The translations under genes and the position numbers were made by a program. Below, piece after piece: positions 63,501 to 64,000 of a DNA stretch of 64,000 nt (positions are counted from its first letter, which is position 1; each line of letters starts with the position of its first letter). Source of the stretch: Prorocentrum cordatum (Eukaryota > Sar > Dinophyceae > Prorocentrales > Prorocentraceae); assembly GCA_963575745.1 (NCBI GenBank), contig CAUYUJ010016059.1:1102849-1166848 (forward strand), given 5' to 3'. The notes beneath the pieces were generated by a model. The model was not told the origin of the DNA. It worked only from the letters and a program-made list of their open reading frames with translations, and did no database searches.

Positions 63501-64000
63501 GTGGACTTCTTAGTCCCTTTTTTTTCGGCGTCGTCCGGCTCGGCACGTCGGATCCCGTCATCTGCGCCCATCGACGCTGGAGCTCGTGCTTCAGCGAGTG
63601 GTGCATGCGTGTGAAGTCGGGCTGATGCACTCTGTGGTTCCGGCGAAGCCACGACGAGTGGCGCCTGCATGTCCTGCAGGTCGCGTAGACGCTGTGCGGG
63701 TTATACCCTACGCGAATGCTGCGCCCTGCCATGGCACACTCGTTGATCTCCATCGGCGAGACCGTCGGCGTGGAGCTATTCCAGGACACGATGCTTGCCG
63801 ATGATGAGCTGGATGCCGTCATGGGCGTGCTCGGTGACGATGATGGGGCGAAGCTGTCCTGCGGCGATGCCGGCGCGGGAGCAGATGAAGGCCTCGGAGC
63901 CGGACCTGCATTCTCTGCCGATGAGCTGCTCTGGGCCGCGGCAGCGGCAACGATCTCCTGGGCGCCGGGCATGAAGATGTCTCCGTCGGCGTCCTCTTCC
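63493..64000 (-). CDS. C-terminal exon of an unidentified protein, 5' end beyond the window
   Basis: The frame is open from the window edge (acidic EDADGDIFMPGAQE) through an Ala/Ser/Pro-rich linker to MEINECAMAGRSIRVGYNPH, SVYATCRTCRRHSSWLRRNH, RVHQPDFTRMHHSLKHELQR, ending KKKGLRSPRE and TGA. The CRTCRR pair plus several His looks like a small metal-binding or nucleic-acid-binding tail. A run of eight A lies 15 codons or fewer before the stop. Family not recognised. Confidence 0.65.
   Translation of the reverse strand, partial: EEDADGDIFMPGAQEIVAAAAAQSSSSAENAGPAPRPSSAPAPASPQDSFAPSSSPSTPMTASSSSSASIVSWNSSTPTVSPMEINECAMAGRSIRVGYNPHSVYATCRTCRRHSSWLRRNHRVHQPDFTRMHHSLKHELQRRWAQMTGSDVPSRTTPKKKGLRSPRE

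Noticed and set aside
1-64000. tRNA, rRNA, bacterial promoters, Shine-Dalgarno sites, operons, spliced-leader sequence
   Set aside because: Looked for by eye and not found; the exon structure and composition are eukaryotic.

Overview
This looks like nuclear DNA from a protist with a large, GC-rich, very repeat-rich genome. A dinoflagellate or close relative is my best guess, not a proof. There are no bacterial-style operons. Real coding sequence appears as short exons (about 40-250 bp) with high G+C at third codon positions, bounded by pyrimidine-tract/AG acceptors and GT donors. Nearly every exon I trust is on the minus strand, so the window is mostly a unidirectional gene array. Long uninterrupted frames are mostly artefacts of simple or tandem repeats. 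I saw no tRNA, rRNA, CRISPR array or dinoflagellate spliced-leader sequence.

Layout. 1-4.4 kb: 3' part of a secreted alpha/beta-hydrolase (HSL/esterase type) whose intron holds three tandem ~930-bp repeats. 6.0-6.75 kb: a TPR-type gene with a 32-bp duplication at a splice junction. 8.2-10.2 kb: a multi-exon gene in which one intron is almost exactly a 210-bp palindromic MITE-like element. 10.7-16.2 kb: several small multi-exon genes. 17.1-20.7 kb: two exons around a 3.3-kb CTA/TAG triplet array. 22.3-33.1 kb: many terminal or internal exons. 33.7-34.2 kb: three consecutive phase-0 exons. 34.3-35.1 kb: (TCC)n. 36-46.5 kb: scattered exons and dispersed repeats. 49.0-50.6 kb: a long, low-complexity-containing exon. 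51-54.9 kb: several exons, including a complete two-exon 103-codon gene. 54.9-55.4 kb: a C2H2 zinc-finger exon of a type I associate with dinoflagellate mobile elements. 55.5-58.3 kb: two large minisatellites, one carrying an inserted palindromic element. 58.6-64 kb: more minus-strand exons and a partial gene at the right edge.

Dispersed families recur throughout: a CCAAGAGG-type minisatellite family with an AT-rich core, at least three palindromic MITE-like families, and several 70-180 bp non-palindromic repeats. The most interesting theme is the link between short palindromic or duplicated sequence and introns (9.1-9.3 kb and 6.5-6.65 kb), which looks like intron birth. Apart from the hydrolase, a TPR motif, a C2H2 finger and a possible aspartic-protease tail, I recognise no protein families. 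Joins between exons are inferred from splice signals and reading phase only.
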